The notes beneath the pieces were generated by a model. The model saw only the letters and a program-made list of their open reading frames with translations, made no database searches and was not told the origin of the DNA. Source: Corticium candelabrum (taxonomy: Eukaryota; Porifera; Homoscleromorpha; Homosclerophorida; Plakinidae). From it: a DNA stretch of 64,000 nucleotides. The position numbers and the translations under genes were made by a program. How positions within the stretch are numbered: position 1 is the first letter of the stretch; every line of letters starts with the position of its first letter. Location: positions 4,935,327 to 4,999,326 of the forward strand of contig NC_085095.1 of assembly GCF_963422355.1 (NCBI RefSeq). Reading direction: 5' to 3'. This document shows, one piece after another, positions 1 to 12,354 of the stretch.

Positions 1-2620
1 AGAAATCGACGATGTTAGCAGTTTGTGTTACCAGTTATTAATGCCTAGTTTTATTTATGCTTTGTTAGGTCGTCCTCCTGGTGTTGCTGCTGTTGCCGCT
101 TGCATCAAACTGAGTCAAATGATTGTGCAGGCTGCTTGGGATCGAGGCGACAAAGGCCATCCAATGTTGATGCTCCCTTATGTGACAGATCATACAATTC
201 AATTTTTTAGGGGACGAAAGGTTTGTTGTTACTATGCATTCACAGTTCTATTTTACATTGAAATCTGTAGACTCGGATTCGTGGTGTAAAAGATTTTGTG
301 TTATTGTTGGATGCCAAGAGAAGAGAGTTGTTACAGGGAGCTCTTTCTGCTGGTTTAAGTGATGATCCAAGTTTAACTGATGAACAGTATGATGAGAAAG
401 TGAGAGAACGATATGATGAAGTGATGGCTGTGTGCCAGAGCTTTCCCGACTTGCACATTGATATCAAGTTTAAAGGTGTTGACATTTGTTTGTTTTAAGT
501 TTTTAGTTTTGCTTGATTTGTTTGTCTGTTGCTAAGTTTGTGTTGGTGGAAAGATTTGTGTTGATTTTCAGTGATGTAACAAAAATGTTGTACTTAGAAA
601 ACCTTCAAAGACTGTGGCAATAAGATATGTGTAGATTGTCTGTTTGATGGAAATCTGCATTGTTATGTCAAGTTGCAGACAGTATTAAAGAGTACGTTTA
701 AGTGGACTAGTATCAGCTGAAGTTGATTTTACCATAGATACTAGAGCCATGCTGTATTTTACCAGTTTGAGGAACGACATGCTTGCAGAAATGATATGCT
801 CCAATAGAACAACAGCTAATCTGGTACATGGAAAAGTATACTGACATGCTCAGTTGCAACGTCATTCACATGCAGGTATAAAACTGTATAAAAACTGTAC
901 AAAAATCAAAGTAGTACCCTGAACAAAATAGAAGGTGTACAATTGTCCTGTGGTAGCTTGATGATGGTGGAAACTGCAGCGATAAATGATGTTCATACTC
1001 TTTAGAAATGAAACTATCCGCTGTAGATTATAGTTAATTTGATGATGCCCACAACAGAATGTTACACGGTGCCTGTACTCCGTATGTGCATTAGAGATTT
1101 CCGTAGTTGTAAACTAGACCGACCTGCTCACTTAGAAGAACATGATTGTATAGAACAACAGGGTTTCCAGTGCAAATGAAACACTAGAACGGCATGTCGT
1201 TCAAACCGGTGAAATACAGTTGTAGCATCCTTGATGAGAATACTACGGTGGCCGGTTCATGCCTCCCACGTTCCAAGTTCCAAAATTACTTGTGATGTGA
1301 CTGACGTCATAGAACGTCATCAAAATATTAATGTTCACTACATTTCTTCCGACATCACGCTCAAGTATGGAACATGGAATGTGGAAGTACAGTTCCACAT
1401 TCCACGTTCCACAAGTGCATGTAAACCAGCTGCTCTTTGTAAATAGTTGCATTATCAAGTTGTAGCATAATTTTTCGCCAACTAACTCTACACGTTTTAG
1501 ATGTGGAAAGACGTCAATTTTTTAGGGTCATCAGGCCTGAAGAAAAAGGCTTGTAGTTGATATCTGGCACTTTGACAGAGATTTGGAGGTGATGGACGCC
1601 AAGAGGAGAGGAGTAGGTTGTCTGGCAAGCTTAGTGGGAAGAGGACATCTAACTGCCAGGAAGTCCTAAATGTCTCAGAGGAAACCTTTGAAGGCACCAG
1701 ATATCAACTACCTCAAACAGCGACGTCTTTTCGCATCTAAAACGTGTACAGTTGTTTAGTAGACTAGAACTTATGCTACAACTTGATAATGCAACTATTT
1801 ACAAAGAGCAATTGGTTTACAAGTAATTGTGGAACGTGGAATGTGTTAACTGTACTTCTACGTTCCATGTTCCATACTTGAGTGTGACATCAGAAAAGCA
1901 CAGTGCACACTAATATTCTATGATAATGTTCTATGACGTCAGTGACGTCACAAGCAATTTTGGAATGTGGAATGTGGAAGGCATGAATAGGCCACCATAG
2001 AATATAAGCGCTGTTGGTAGGTGTGTTGGTTTGTTTATCTTGGTGTTTCTGTTTGTAAAGTATGTGTGTATGGGTTTTATCTTTTCTGTTGTCTTCTGCA
2101 ATATCTTTGCATTTCTGTCTTTCGATGGTTTAATCTTTAATCTTTAATAGTTTTCTGTTGTAGTACTTGGTGAATCAGAGACTGAATATGTGACAACTAA
2201 CTCTTTGGTGACAGTTGTGATTAATCTTCAAAGAAAGAGCATGCAGGTTAGCTAAAGTAAAGAGTTGTCATGACAAGCTCCACTCTCAAAGTCAGATTGT
2301 CTCACATTTGATGGTGTGTGTCAGGATCTAATGGTAGATGATCTGGGGACAACAGGTGCTGTGGACAGTAATAGTAGAACAGATGACGTGGAGAAGGTGA
2401 GTGTTTTATTTATTTGCTGTTGGTTGATTTGAAAGCTTGTAATTGGTTTGTTTGATGATTAAGCTTGTTAGCAAAAGCAAGCCGTGGGAGAAAAACAAAA
2501 AGAAGAAAGTCAAGAAAGCTAAACCACCAGCTAAGGCAAAAAAGCTGAAGGCAAAAAAGGCTGTTGCTAACAAGGAGGTTTGAATAATCAGTTTTGACAT
2601 GAGTCAACTAGCAAGTTTAT

Positions 2621-2662
<42 letters not shown>

Positions 2663-4215
2663 TTTCTTTGCTTCTTGTTTGTGTGTATGGTGGAACATGT
2701 GTCTGGTAGTGGTGGCCAGTATGACTGAGGTTTTAGGAACAAGAATCATTGGACTTCATGTGCATGAATGTGCTTGCACAACTATTTGTGTGAGCAATAT
2801 TTACTAGCATATGTAAACGCAACGCTGTGACTCAACGCAACGCTGTGACTCAAGTTGCGAGATAATAATATTCTAGTGACAAGACTACGTTGTACTGAAC
2901 GCTACAGTCCGCCAAAAGCACACTCACACACTCTACTCTCACTACTACCGCACACTCTCACTAATCTAATTAGGTCATAGGCTTACTATAGGTAGTACAC
3001 ATACTGTAACGAAATAGTCAGTGTTGTGAAGAATGAACGTACTGTCATTGCTTTAGTACAACAGCAGTTAGACTTACTCTCAACTCTTTTTAAAAGCTGT
3101 TTCAACCATTCTGAGCCAGTTTTGTATCTAGGACAACAAAATTGGGTGCTCTATTGAAGATATCGAAGCAGGTGAAGAAGCTGATGAAAGTGAAGACAGA
3201 TCTGATGATGATGTAGAAGAGAGTCACAAACCTGAAAAAAGACTGAAGTCTTCTTGCAAGAAGGCACAACGACAAAGAACAGAATTGAAAGATGACTCGG
3301 GAAGCCAGTCAGATGACAAAGCTGTAGACTATGACAAAGATAATGATGAAGAAGATGGAGATGACGAACAAGAAGACAACAAATCAATGGATGATGATGA
3401 AATGTGGGAAGAAATTCAGAGAGAAATGCGACCGAGAGAAAAGATATTACACGACAAGTCAACAGAGACTCATCTTGTTCATGCACCTTACTTTCCTAAA
3501 GTGTGATCGATATTTCCAAATAGTGCCAGGATTTGTGACGCTTTGTTTTGATAGGAGAAGCAGGAGTGGTGGTGGGTTTATTTGGTGGAGGAATCACGAA
3601 ATGATGTCAAAATGAATTATTTGAGATCAATGCCCAAGTTGGTGACATCACTCAAAGATGAAGAAGAGGTGAGACATTTGTACAGTGACCTGAATCATGA
3701 CGGAAACTAAGAGCTATATTTTCAATGTTAGCAAATATGTTATTTGGGCTAAGTAATCAATATAAAATACTGTTCTCTTTGTTATGTTGACATTGCTGCT
3801 GTCTTGATGATGTAATAGCATGCACATGTATCAAGGCACAACTAGATGATGATTGCTGTATAGTATATGTCTATTATTAATAAATTGAACATGAAACAAC
3901 AAACTGACTTGATGTGGTCTTCTTGTTTAGATTGAGTTGAAGTTTGGTGCTCCATCACAAAGTGGAAAATACAAGTATACAGTATGGGTTAGGTCAGACT
4001 GCTACATTGACTTTGACCAACAGCAGTCACTGATGGTACGGATTGTGGTTATTGTGTTGCAAGCAGCACAGTTAATCACGCTTTGTTGGTAGTTGGAAGT
4101 ACATAAAGATGAAGGCCAACCTGTGGAGAATGGTCAAGATGAATCAAGAAGCGAACCTGAAGAAGGAGAACTGTCAGGTGATGGCAGTGGGTTTTCATCA
4201 ACAGATGAAGACTGA
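1..4215 (+). CDS. SEC63: SEC63 homologue, C-terminal part (5' end outside window)
   Basis: ER-membrane J-protein subunit of the SEC61/62/63 translocon; only the cytosolic Sec63/Brl region and acidic tail are here. Exons: 2-220, 271-475, 2164-2246, 2325-2396, 2464-2577, 3132-3500, 3555-3668, 3931-4035, 4093-4215; all have GT-AG borders and compatible phases. Recognisable conserved pieces are KLSQMIVQAAW, YDEVMAVCQSFP, NSLVTVVINL, a lysine-rich KPWEKNKKKK segment, a long Asp/Glu-rich linker (about 3150-3430), EKQEWWWVYLVEE, and the final beta-sandwich strand set ELKFGAPSQSGKYKYTVWVRSD. These follow the same order as human SEC63. The protein ends in the acidic tail typical of the family, with TGA at 4213. 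The third intron of this model, 476-2163, carries a foldback element. The N-terminal J domain and transmembrane helices would lie upstream of position 1. Confidence 0.93.
1243..2000. mobile_element. Foldback (long inverted repeat) element in SEC63 intron
   Basis: A nearly complete hairpin of about 758 bp. The left arm (1243-about 1575) is the imperfect reverse complement of the right arm (about 1690-2000). Matching blocks include CTACGGTGGCC/GGCCACCATAG at the tips, a stretch with TTTGTAAATAGTTGCATTA and its complement near 1435-1460 and 1775-1800, and AGTTGATATCTGG against CCAGATATCAACT near the loop. No coding capacity is seen. It resembles a foldback or MITE-type DNA element; no convincing target duplication was found beyond a possible TA. 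Confidence 0.8.
2620..2660. repeat. (GT)n microsatellite
   Basis: About 20 GT units inside a SEC63 intron. Confidence 0.95.
2818..2853. repeat. 18-bp tandem duplication
   Basis: The unit ACGCAACGCTGTGACTCA occurs twice head to tail in the SEC63 intron before the acidic-linker exon. Confidence 0.9.
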
Positions 4216-6097
4216 GTATATGCTTTCAAAGTCAAATGTCATTATAACAAACAAACAGAAAATTGTCTCACTGGTTAAGTATTTTAATAATTGGCAATAC
4301 AGAGGCTTGAATTTGATTTTGGGACGACCAGTGTTTATAGAAATAGTCAGTTGCTAGTTGAAACTGCGTGTTTAACTAGCAAAAGGGGTAGAGACTAACA
4401 GTCTTGACCTTAAATTCTCGTTTCTCCACTCTACTTAACTTTAAGAAGTGGACATGGTCACTTGTAAATGGCTTGAAACTGGCTGTGACGGTGTGGAGTC
4501 AATAATACCAGGAGCATGGTCAATCAGTGACTATTTTCTTCTATTCTACCAGAGAGATTGTAACTACTAACCATGAGTTGTGTCTGCTGCTGTTACACAC
4601 TCAGCTCAACATTACATGGTGTAGTCCAAATGCTGTGTTGTGACAGTAGTTATGGTAGAATCTACTGAGAAAATAGAGCTATATTATTGAACTTCTGCAC
4701 AGATTAGAGAGTGTCCTGTTACCTGTGAATGGGCACACCTCTCTCACACGTTTCTGTGTTCTTTCCTGAAAGTCAGCAATAACTCATGATGACCTGCTTG
4801 GACATTTGAATATTATCATCCTGGGCTTGCAAGTTTGCATAATACATGAAATCCTCATTTATCTCAGAAGTATAGCAACAGAAATTTTGGGGAAAGTTAT
4901 TTCACATGTATCTGCCATGATTGACCTTGAAACTTGAAAATGATCATATTAAATACTTCCAGATTTAAGCAAAACATGTTGCGGTTTAGTCATGTTATGT
5001 AAGAGGATACTTCTTCTAATAGGATCCCATCTGTAAGATTCATGAGTTGGACAGCAGCAACAACTTGTCTACCATATGTATCATGGTGCAGATGATCAGA
5101 GCAATGATCTTTCAATAATTTCCTATGAATCATAATACTGTAAGTTGATTTTGACCATCTGGTATGTTCTCTATTGTGGTTTTCTTGCTGTGCCACACAA
5201 GAGGTTGTGGCTAGGTGTGTGTGAAGTCTGGTTGTAGTCAATCAATAGATATGGAGCAAAGTTGATTTGATACCCAAGGGGAGATATGGTATCTATAATT
5301 ATTGTGATACCATATCTGCACTGTGTTTATGTATGCGTATTGATGCAGTGAAATAGAAAGAATGCTGTGGGTTATCAGAGTCAGAGGAACGTTTGAAGAA
5401 TTAGACAACAGAAAACTATGTGAATATAGAATTAATCTTGTACTATTGTTAGAAGTCGTGTCCTGCAACATTGAAGGCATTAGTCTGAATTGTATGGCCA
5501 AAGTTTTTTATTGAAGTGCTTAGTTTGTGATTATGCACATGCACGACTTGAAACCTTTGTCTTGTCTGTGCACTGTATGCTTCTAAGACAGTAGAAGTTG
5601 GATGTTCAGAACAGTTGAGATGAGTGTCCTCAGAGTATCATATTTATGTAGTTTTGGCCAAAGACTAAATTTTTAGTGTGATAGTGACTTGACAAAAAGT
5701 TTCAGGTTCTTTTTCCATTCTTGCAACGATAAATAAAAGTGTTTGGAGACATTAAACGTATGAATGGTGTTTCTCTTTTGACCTGCACCTGTGACTGTAC
5801 ATTGCAATGGCTTCCTAGAGTCTGGAGTTGCATGCTGGACACGGAATTTGGCTCTGCTCGTGTGCAGCGATTGTAGGGTACACTCGCCTTTTGATGTCAT
5901 TCATATTTCTGTCTGTCTATCTGTTCTCTGTCTGTCTGTCTGTCTGTCTACTCATTCAATGCCAAGGCCATTAGTGTTTTAATAAGGAGGACCTGTTTGT
6001 CTTTTTAATAAAATATCTGATTATGTACACGTAGAGTATATATGAAAATAAAATTTTTCTGTTTGTCTATCTGTTTGTCCGTCTGTCCATCTGGCTA

Positions 6098-6140
<43 letters not shown>

Positions 6141-8374
6141 AAGTGATATATGCTAAAAGTATATAGTTACATCAGTATGTTCGTTTCAAGACTTTGAGAG
6201 CATTTTGATATTACATTTGATTTATGACTGCATGATAATGTCTGTTTACTTGTACGTCTTTGCTTGTATGTTGAATTTGGCTTACAATCCATAGAGTTAT
6301 CATTGTCATGGTATTTGAACAACTGACTAACACTAACCTATATGCAAAGATTAGAAGGAAGCTCTCTGTTGCAGTGCCTTTTATGCTTTTTGTGCTTGCC
6401 TCTGTTCAGTCTTTGCAATGAGTGACTATATAGTTCAATTAACAGCTATTGCGATTGTTGATATCAAATGTACAGAAGCGTTAGTAAGACATTGTTTCCT
6501 GTTACATAGACATAGAAACAAAACTTATCTGAGCCATTTCTATGCTGGGCACATCACAAATGGTTAGTTCCTGACTGACACATAGGTATCTATGCATGGA
6601 AATTGGGAGATACTGTGTACGTACTGTCATCCCACACCACAGTGTGCATTGTAGAAACACTAGAACATTTTTACTTTATTGACTTGCATCCAGAGGGGAT
6701 TATCACAATCTTCACTGATTGATTAGGTCTGTTTCTATTTTGTTACATGAGATTGATTTGTCATTCTGCGTGTGTTGCTTAATTGACTTAGTCAAGCCAA
6801 GATTCTAGGTAAGTGTCAAAGCTAAACATTGCACTCTTGATTTTTCTTCACAGTCAAGAGACGTTCCATTGATTACACTGGTTCAAGTTGTTTTATGATG
6901 CTTACAAAGAAAACAGGCTGCAATGCTGTACAGTGGATCACTTCTAGCTATGTCAGTATGATTCATCAATATTTGTGGTCTGCTAATTGAAGTCTTAGAG
7001 ATCTAACCACCAGAATGTTTGTAGATATGGTATGTACACATATAGTGCACGCATCAGTTCTATATTGCTCTAATTGTGCATTACTTTGCCTTTAGTTTGC
7101 ATTAATGACGTCTAGTTTGAAGGTGTCTCACCTACTTAACCGGTTCGTTTTTCTTTTGCATTGGTGGTGGGTAGTAATTAGTTACTGTTTTCTTGCTATG
7201 ATAATGCAATACATGTGTATATTTGCAATTCGTAGTAGCAGTAGTAGTAGCTTCTAGGACCATGCAATATGTGTTTGTGTTTTTGTGAGTGTTTCAGGTT
7301 GTTTGCTGTTGGTGATTGTTTGACTCTGGATTATATAGTGCACGTTTACTAGAAGTGAAAAGAGTTACGGTAGTATCACCATCACTGCTGATCGAGACTC
7401 AGTCTTGTAACAATTAACTCTGTTCTACGTAAACAGCTATTTATCTGGGTACATTTGCAGTCAAATTGGTATGCAGTAGACAGTGATGATTGAGAATGCA
7501 AATGGTGTTTGACTTTGTGCACGTTCTGATTCTCTAGGCTGTTGCTTTGTTTCTTTACAGTGTATGGTTTCAAGTTGATTGGTGCAACTGATTAAGACAT
7601 GCGCAGATGAAACAATTAAACAGAAAGAAAAGGAATTGTGGCTGGACGGTTTGGGATTGCTCTGCCATTTGGAACAGTTCGGTGAGTAACAAATACATAT
7701 GTATATTGATGATGCACGGGAAATGGAAAATTGGGTTGTTTGTCTTCCCTGCGCTTGTTCTGTCTTCTTTTCCCTTCTCAATCTGTTAATTTGTATTTCA
7801 ATGAATCTGTAAAACAAGAGTTCACGTCCAAGATTTGGGAATTGTATACTTGTATACCCGCTATACCCGCTTTGTCTACATAAGTCGACCTCTCATGACG
7901 TGTAAGCTTCTAAAACTGATTGTCGTGGTGGGTCAAATGAGTTCCTGCAAATGTTTGAATTGTATACATGATGTATGCTGACTGGTTTGGCAGTGGACTG
8001 ATTGATCGAGTTGTGCCATGTCACGCCACTCTATGGGTATAGAGCTTCTTGATTGAGTTGTACGTGCCACTGTAAACTACAGTTCCTGTGGTTTGTTGGG
8101 GGTACAGTCATGTTGTTGTCATGGTGCACGTGTGGTTTAGTGTAGATTTTACCCCAGTCTGGTCCCGTTCTCATCTAGCTCTGAGAAAATTAATAGCTAC
8201 AATTTCTCACTGGGTGCATGGGAGTTGCACTGGTAGTAGTTGTTTACGTTTACACTCTATTATTTGTTGTTAGATTACTTAATTGTTGCTTGTGCATATA
8301 TACACATTACTATACTCGTAGCAGAACAGTATTATTGTAATGTTAAAAGTTTGCCAGATGCAACCGTAATCTTG
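4216..8374. other. Intergenic region between SEC63 and MCMDC2 3' ends
   Basis: About 4.2 kb with no exon chain I can support on either strand; short open frames here lack splice context or similarity. SEC63 and MCMDC2 converge on it, so both 3' UTRs lie inside. Possible AATAAA signals occur near 5731, 6005 and 6045 on the plus strand. Two GTCT/TCTG-rich tracts (about 5910-5950 and 6060-6141) flank a short AT-rich stretch. Confidence 0.6.
6060..6141. repeat. (GTCT)n imperfect tetranucleotide repeat
   Basis: A run of GTCT/GTTT/ATCT units; a shorter tract of the same motif lies at about 5910-5950. Confidence 0.9.
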
Positions 8375-11300
8375 CTATTCCTCTCTCGCTGTGAACCCCA
8401 AATATCCATGTGACGTACAAAATCGAAGGAGATGAAGATGAAATTGTCTCATTCGGGCATCATACTATGGCAACACAACGATTTGATATGGGAATATATA
8501 TCCCTATGGCATACATCTAGGTAAGAACAGCTGACTCACTTCTTTCCCAATGTAAGTGTCTGTTTTGCTGTCCTGAAAGTGGGGCAAAGGCTTTACTCCC
8601 ACTAGCGAATAACCTGCCACAATACATTTGTGGTGCTAGATAGTCATTGCATTTATGATGTGGACTACAGATGGATTCCCACTCTACCGTATTGCGACGT
8701 CATGGCTTCTTCGCACAAATGGATAGCAGACACCGCATCTTCTTCTAGAACCTAATGATAGAAGTCATCTCATTAGCTAGCACTTCAGCGGACAAATTAT
8801 ACATTTAGACTACGCTAGATGTGTAAACGTGTGTGTAGTTATGCTTATGCAAATTTATGGCATTTCGTAGGAAGCAAACGATATCCGCAACATGCTTGGG
8901 AGGAAATCGTTTAAAAGGGGAAACAAGTGAATTTATTGCTACTGGTCTCAACTAGTCGGATGTGTCTAGACAACAAGGTTGCGACATGGCGTTACTAAAA
9001 GTTTACCTCGTTTCGTAAGTGCAGCTTTGCATGGGCTGCTGCCAGTGATTTCCTGCCGTACGTGAGAGGAACGCAAGCACGCTTGTTAGTGACGGTGCCG
9101 TTTGTAGTAAGTTGACTGAGTGTCTTACATCGCGTGTAGAGCCGTGACTGAAATGTCAGTTCCGTGAACGCTGGAGCCGCGTATGCGGCGACTGGCGAGG
9201 TAGAAGGCCCGAATCAGCTCCAAAGCAGAAGCACAGAACGTCGATTTTAGGAATGCAGCACGGTACAAGAGCTAGTCAAGCAATATGACATGGCGTGACG
9301 CTCTACTATATATAGAGCGTACTGTTGTTACTTGCACGATATCCCTGTCGTTGACTGGGAATGGATTTGAATCAGGTATAGAAGACATCGTCGATAAGCC
9401 CAGTAAGTGCTCTGTCAACTGCTGCTCTGCCCAGGTATCCGTAGACACGTTTTCCTCGTCAGTGAATACGAGCAGACCGAATCGGCTGTTTGGAGTACAC
9501 AATAAGTGAAACGTTAACTCCGAAACTTAGTGCATGGTAATCATGCAGCCCTACTCGGTAAGAGATTTACTAAGAGGGACGGCTTCCTATCACACACAAC
9601 CAACAGTTTGAGGAACTATTTTACATCAATGAAAAGTTATTTTATGACCTTCCCGGTAGTTCCGTTTGTGTCAGCTGTTTGACCTTTGCGCTCTCTCGAT
9701 GCCTCTGAACTGCAGCTTGCCCAAATTGTAGAAGAAAGCTTGACTATCATTTGCTGTTGTTCCCGATGCAGTTCGTCAGTGAATCTCTTGGGTATATCGA
9801 TGAATACCTCATCATTTTCCATGCCTAAAGTGCAAACATAACACAGTAAAATCACCGTGCAGTTGTGGGCTCATTATGATATCACGAAGAGACGTACTTG
9901 TCTGGAGTCTCTTCAGTGCTTCTTTTTTCAGTCCGATGACATCGTCAATGAGGCATACCCCGTCGGTAGATAGCAACAGCGAGCCTCCTATCGCATACAA
10001 TAACACATGCACAGCAAATCAACCGTATACGACGACCGAATACACGGAATGAATGTCTATCCCCTTACCTTCGATAAATGCATTTGCTCCGAACTTATCT
10101 TTCGTGGCGGTACCGAACATGTCGTTTGATGACTGATGGTGACAGCAGATGGGACTAAGAGATGATGAATAAGACAGTAAACGTTGAATTTCTACAACGT
10201 GTCGTCCTATGACTAGCAGATGAAAGAGAGACTTGTCGTTCGGTAATTTGCTGTCTTTGTCTTGCTGGTGCGATTTGGATATTACGTTGACGAGACTGAG
10301 AAGGATTGACAGTTTTAACTTGTGAAAAGTGCCGGGTGGTGTAATGGTGCCTGCGAAAAGAGAATTCGGGAAAGTGTGCAAGTTCCGACGTGCATGCACG
10401 CAAACAAGCACGCGCCAACGCTGTGTACCTGCAAAGATGTACGCTAAAGTAGCAGAGAAAGACCACGGAGAAAAGCTACAATCTGCAACATGTCGTGAAC
10501 GTTTCATCCAAGTTTAGTCAATAAATCCAACCTACTGACCGCGGATTAGCTGCGACATTCCCGGGGAGAGAGATGGCACGGCAATTGCTAGAAGCGACTG
10601 TAGAGTAGCAGAACCGACAAGTGAATGGGTGGTGATACTGCACGACGTGGATTCTAGTATGACGTTGTTTGCCTAAAAATTAGCAACGATTTAGCAACGT
10701 CGACGCAGTGAAAATGTGTCTTCGTCTTCAAACCTCTAGATAAACGTTACCCAGGCAGTGACCGTGAACTTCGACAACATTGTAGACAGGGATTCCAATT
10801 ATGCTGCAACGCTGCCCGATGTGGACACCGTGACTAAGCTCATCTATCCATCAGTATTTCGAAGAGACAAGACAGTAGAGATTACCAGTCAAGTTACCTC
10901 TCAAAATGACCGTCAAACTTTGGAACCTCGTTGGCGGCCTCTTTTCTGACTGACTGCGAATAGCATCGAATGGAATCATATCTACGGTCACCTTGTCTAG
11001 AGGAGGCATTAATAAATCACTTTAGGGAAACGATGTGGAGTCGGAGTATTCCCTCTGTGGTAAAGCAAAAGGTAACGCTATCGCGCCAGAAACAAACTCA
11101 CCCGATAAAAGTCTGCAGGTGACGTCTTCCTGTAATAGAGAACCACACTGGTCACAGAGGAAGTCGTTTCTAAAGATAGGCAGAGAAGGGCATTAATATT
11201 CTCACCGACCGCAAACGCTTGAAGCAAGAATGAATTTAATTAATTAAACGAGAAAGCTGAGATAGCAATCCGATGGCTTTGCAAGTTTATTGCCCGTATT

Positions 11301-12354
11301 GCATGTTTGCTCCACATCCGCGAGCGGAGCTCGACAAACATGCATTACCTGGCTGTAGCAGCTTCAGAGGCACCGGGTTTGTGAACTCGAATGTAGTTGA
11401 ACCGATCTGCATGGTCGGATGAGCAGTAATAGCGTGTACTTTGCCTGAAAGTTACAACACTTTTTAGCCTGAGTCAATACGATAGCTGAAAGTATAGAAC
11501 GTAAAGTCTTGAAAGAGAGCGATGACCGTACGTGTATTTGGTGACCGTCGACAGGCCCGAGACAATTCCAGTGAACGTCACTAGGTTGGCACGATTTTGA
11601 ATTGGAGGAATATCCGTTGTCGATGAGATCTCGTATCTGTGGTCGCGAAAAACAGATTGGCTGCCTAATTCTGTTTGGCACAAGAATCCTCAGGACGTAC
11701 TCTGGTATCGTAGGAAGAGACAGTAGCCTGAGGACGACTGAAACCTGGCTTTTGCAAATATTGAATTGACACGGAATCCATTGTAGCTGGCTGATGAGAG
11801 TGTAACAAACCTAGGCATCGCTAATTTCATCATCAAGCGGACACACTGTGTCGCGAAATCGACTACAGCAATTCATCACAACAAGACGCCAGGAATGAAT
11901 TGCAGCTTGCCTCTTGTATCGTCTTCGCAGCTTCTCGGTAGTTGTTGAGCACATAGCTGCCTAGAGACACTGTACAGACAATTCGACGTAAATATTAATT
12001 AAGGCTAGGTCGTGAATTATTGAACTCAGCTTCGCACCATTGTATTCTAGCAACAGAGATGGGTCACATTCTATCAGGAACCTGTAAACAGCTCTCTGGA
12101 CATCCTATGTCACAAAAGAGCACAAAATTGCTCAAAAATCAATTTACAACAATTTCATCGTCTAGATCGATACGAGGACGATACGTATATACCCCACAGG
12201 AAATAGTGTTAAAAACCATTAAACAGTTAATTACGTTAGATTCTTGTTGGTAGACTTGACATTGTTCGTGTATTTTCCAATCGTTTCCACTGGCGACGAG
12301 CCAGTCTAAGACATCGGAATGTACTGCCCACGCGTCTTTCCAATTAGCGCTCAT
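8375..12354 (-). CDS. MCMDC2: MCM domain-containing protein 2 (MCMDC2) homologue
   Basis: Atypical MCM-family protein; the vertebrate and fly relatives act in meiotic recombination. I assembled 22 exons on the minus strand: 12354-12235, 12104-12038, 11960-11888, 11790-11701, 11660-11532, 11444-11349, 11169-11102, 11054-11021, 10953-10898, 10843-10746, 10672-10540, 10482-10429, 10350-10069, 9987-9898, 9824-9649, 9586-9555, 9485-9332, 9271-9129, 9052-9007, 8751-8688, 8613-8540, 8464-8375. They sum to 2169 nt (722 aa; human about 680). Family landmarks in order: RAVYRFLIECDP, FTGIVSGLSTVTKYT, NYIRVHKPGA, NDFLCDQCGSLLQED, RFQSLTVILR, TITPPGTFHKLKLS, GSLLLSTDGVCLIDD (degenerate Walker-B region), FYLASRRIR and a short C-terminus. 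The start is fixed by homology (MSANW, matching the vertebrate MSN start), although the frame stays open further upstream. The intron 11700-11661 is only 40 nt; a one-base frameshift is the alternative reading there. Confidence 0.9.

Noticed and set aside
5900..6141. CRISPR-like array from regularly repeated GTCT units
   Set aside because: Simple tetranucleotide repeat without spacers, in a eukaryotic genome.
7607..7789. Small plus-strand open frame with KQLNRKKR
   Set aside because: No splice context, similarity or conserved partner; treated as chance.
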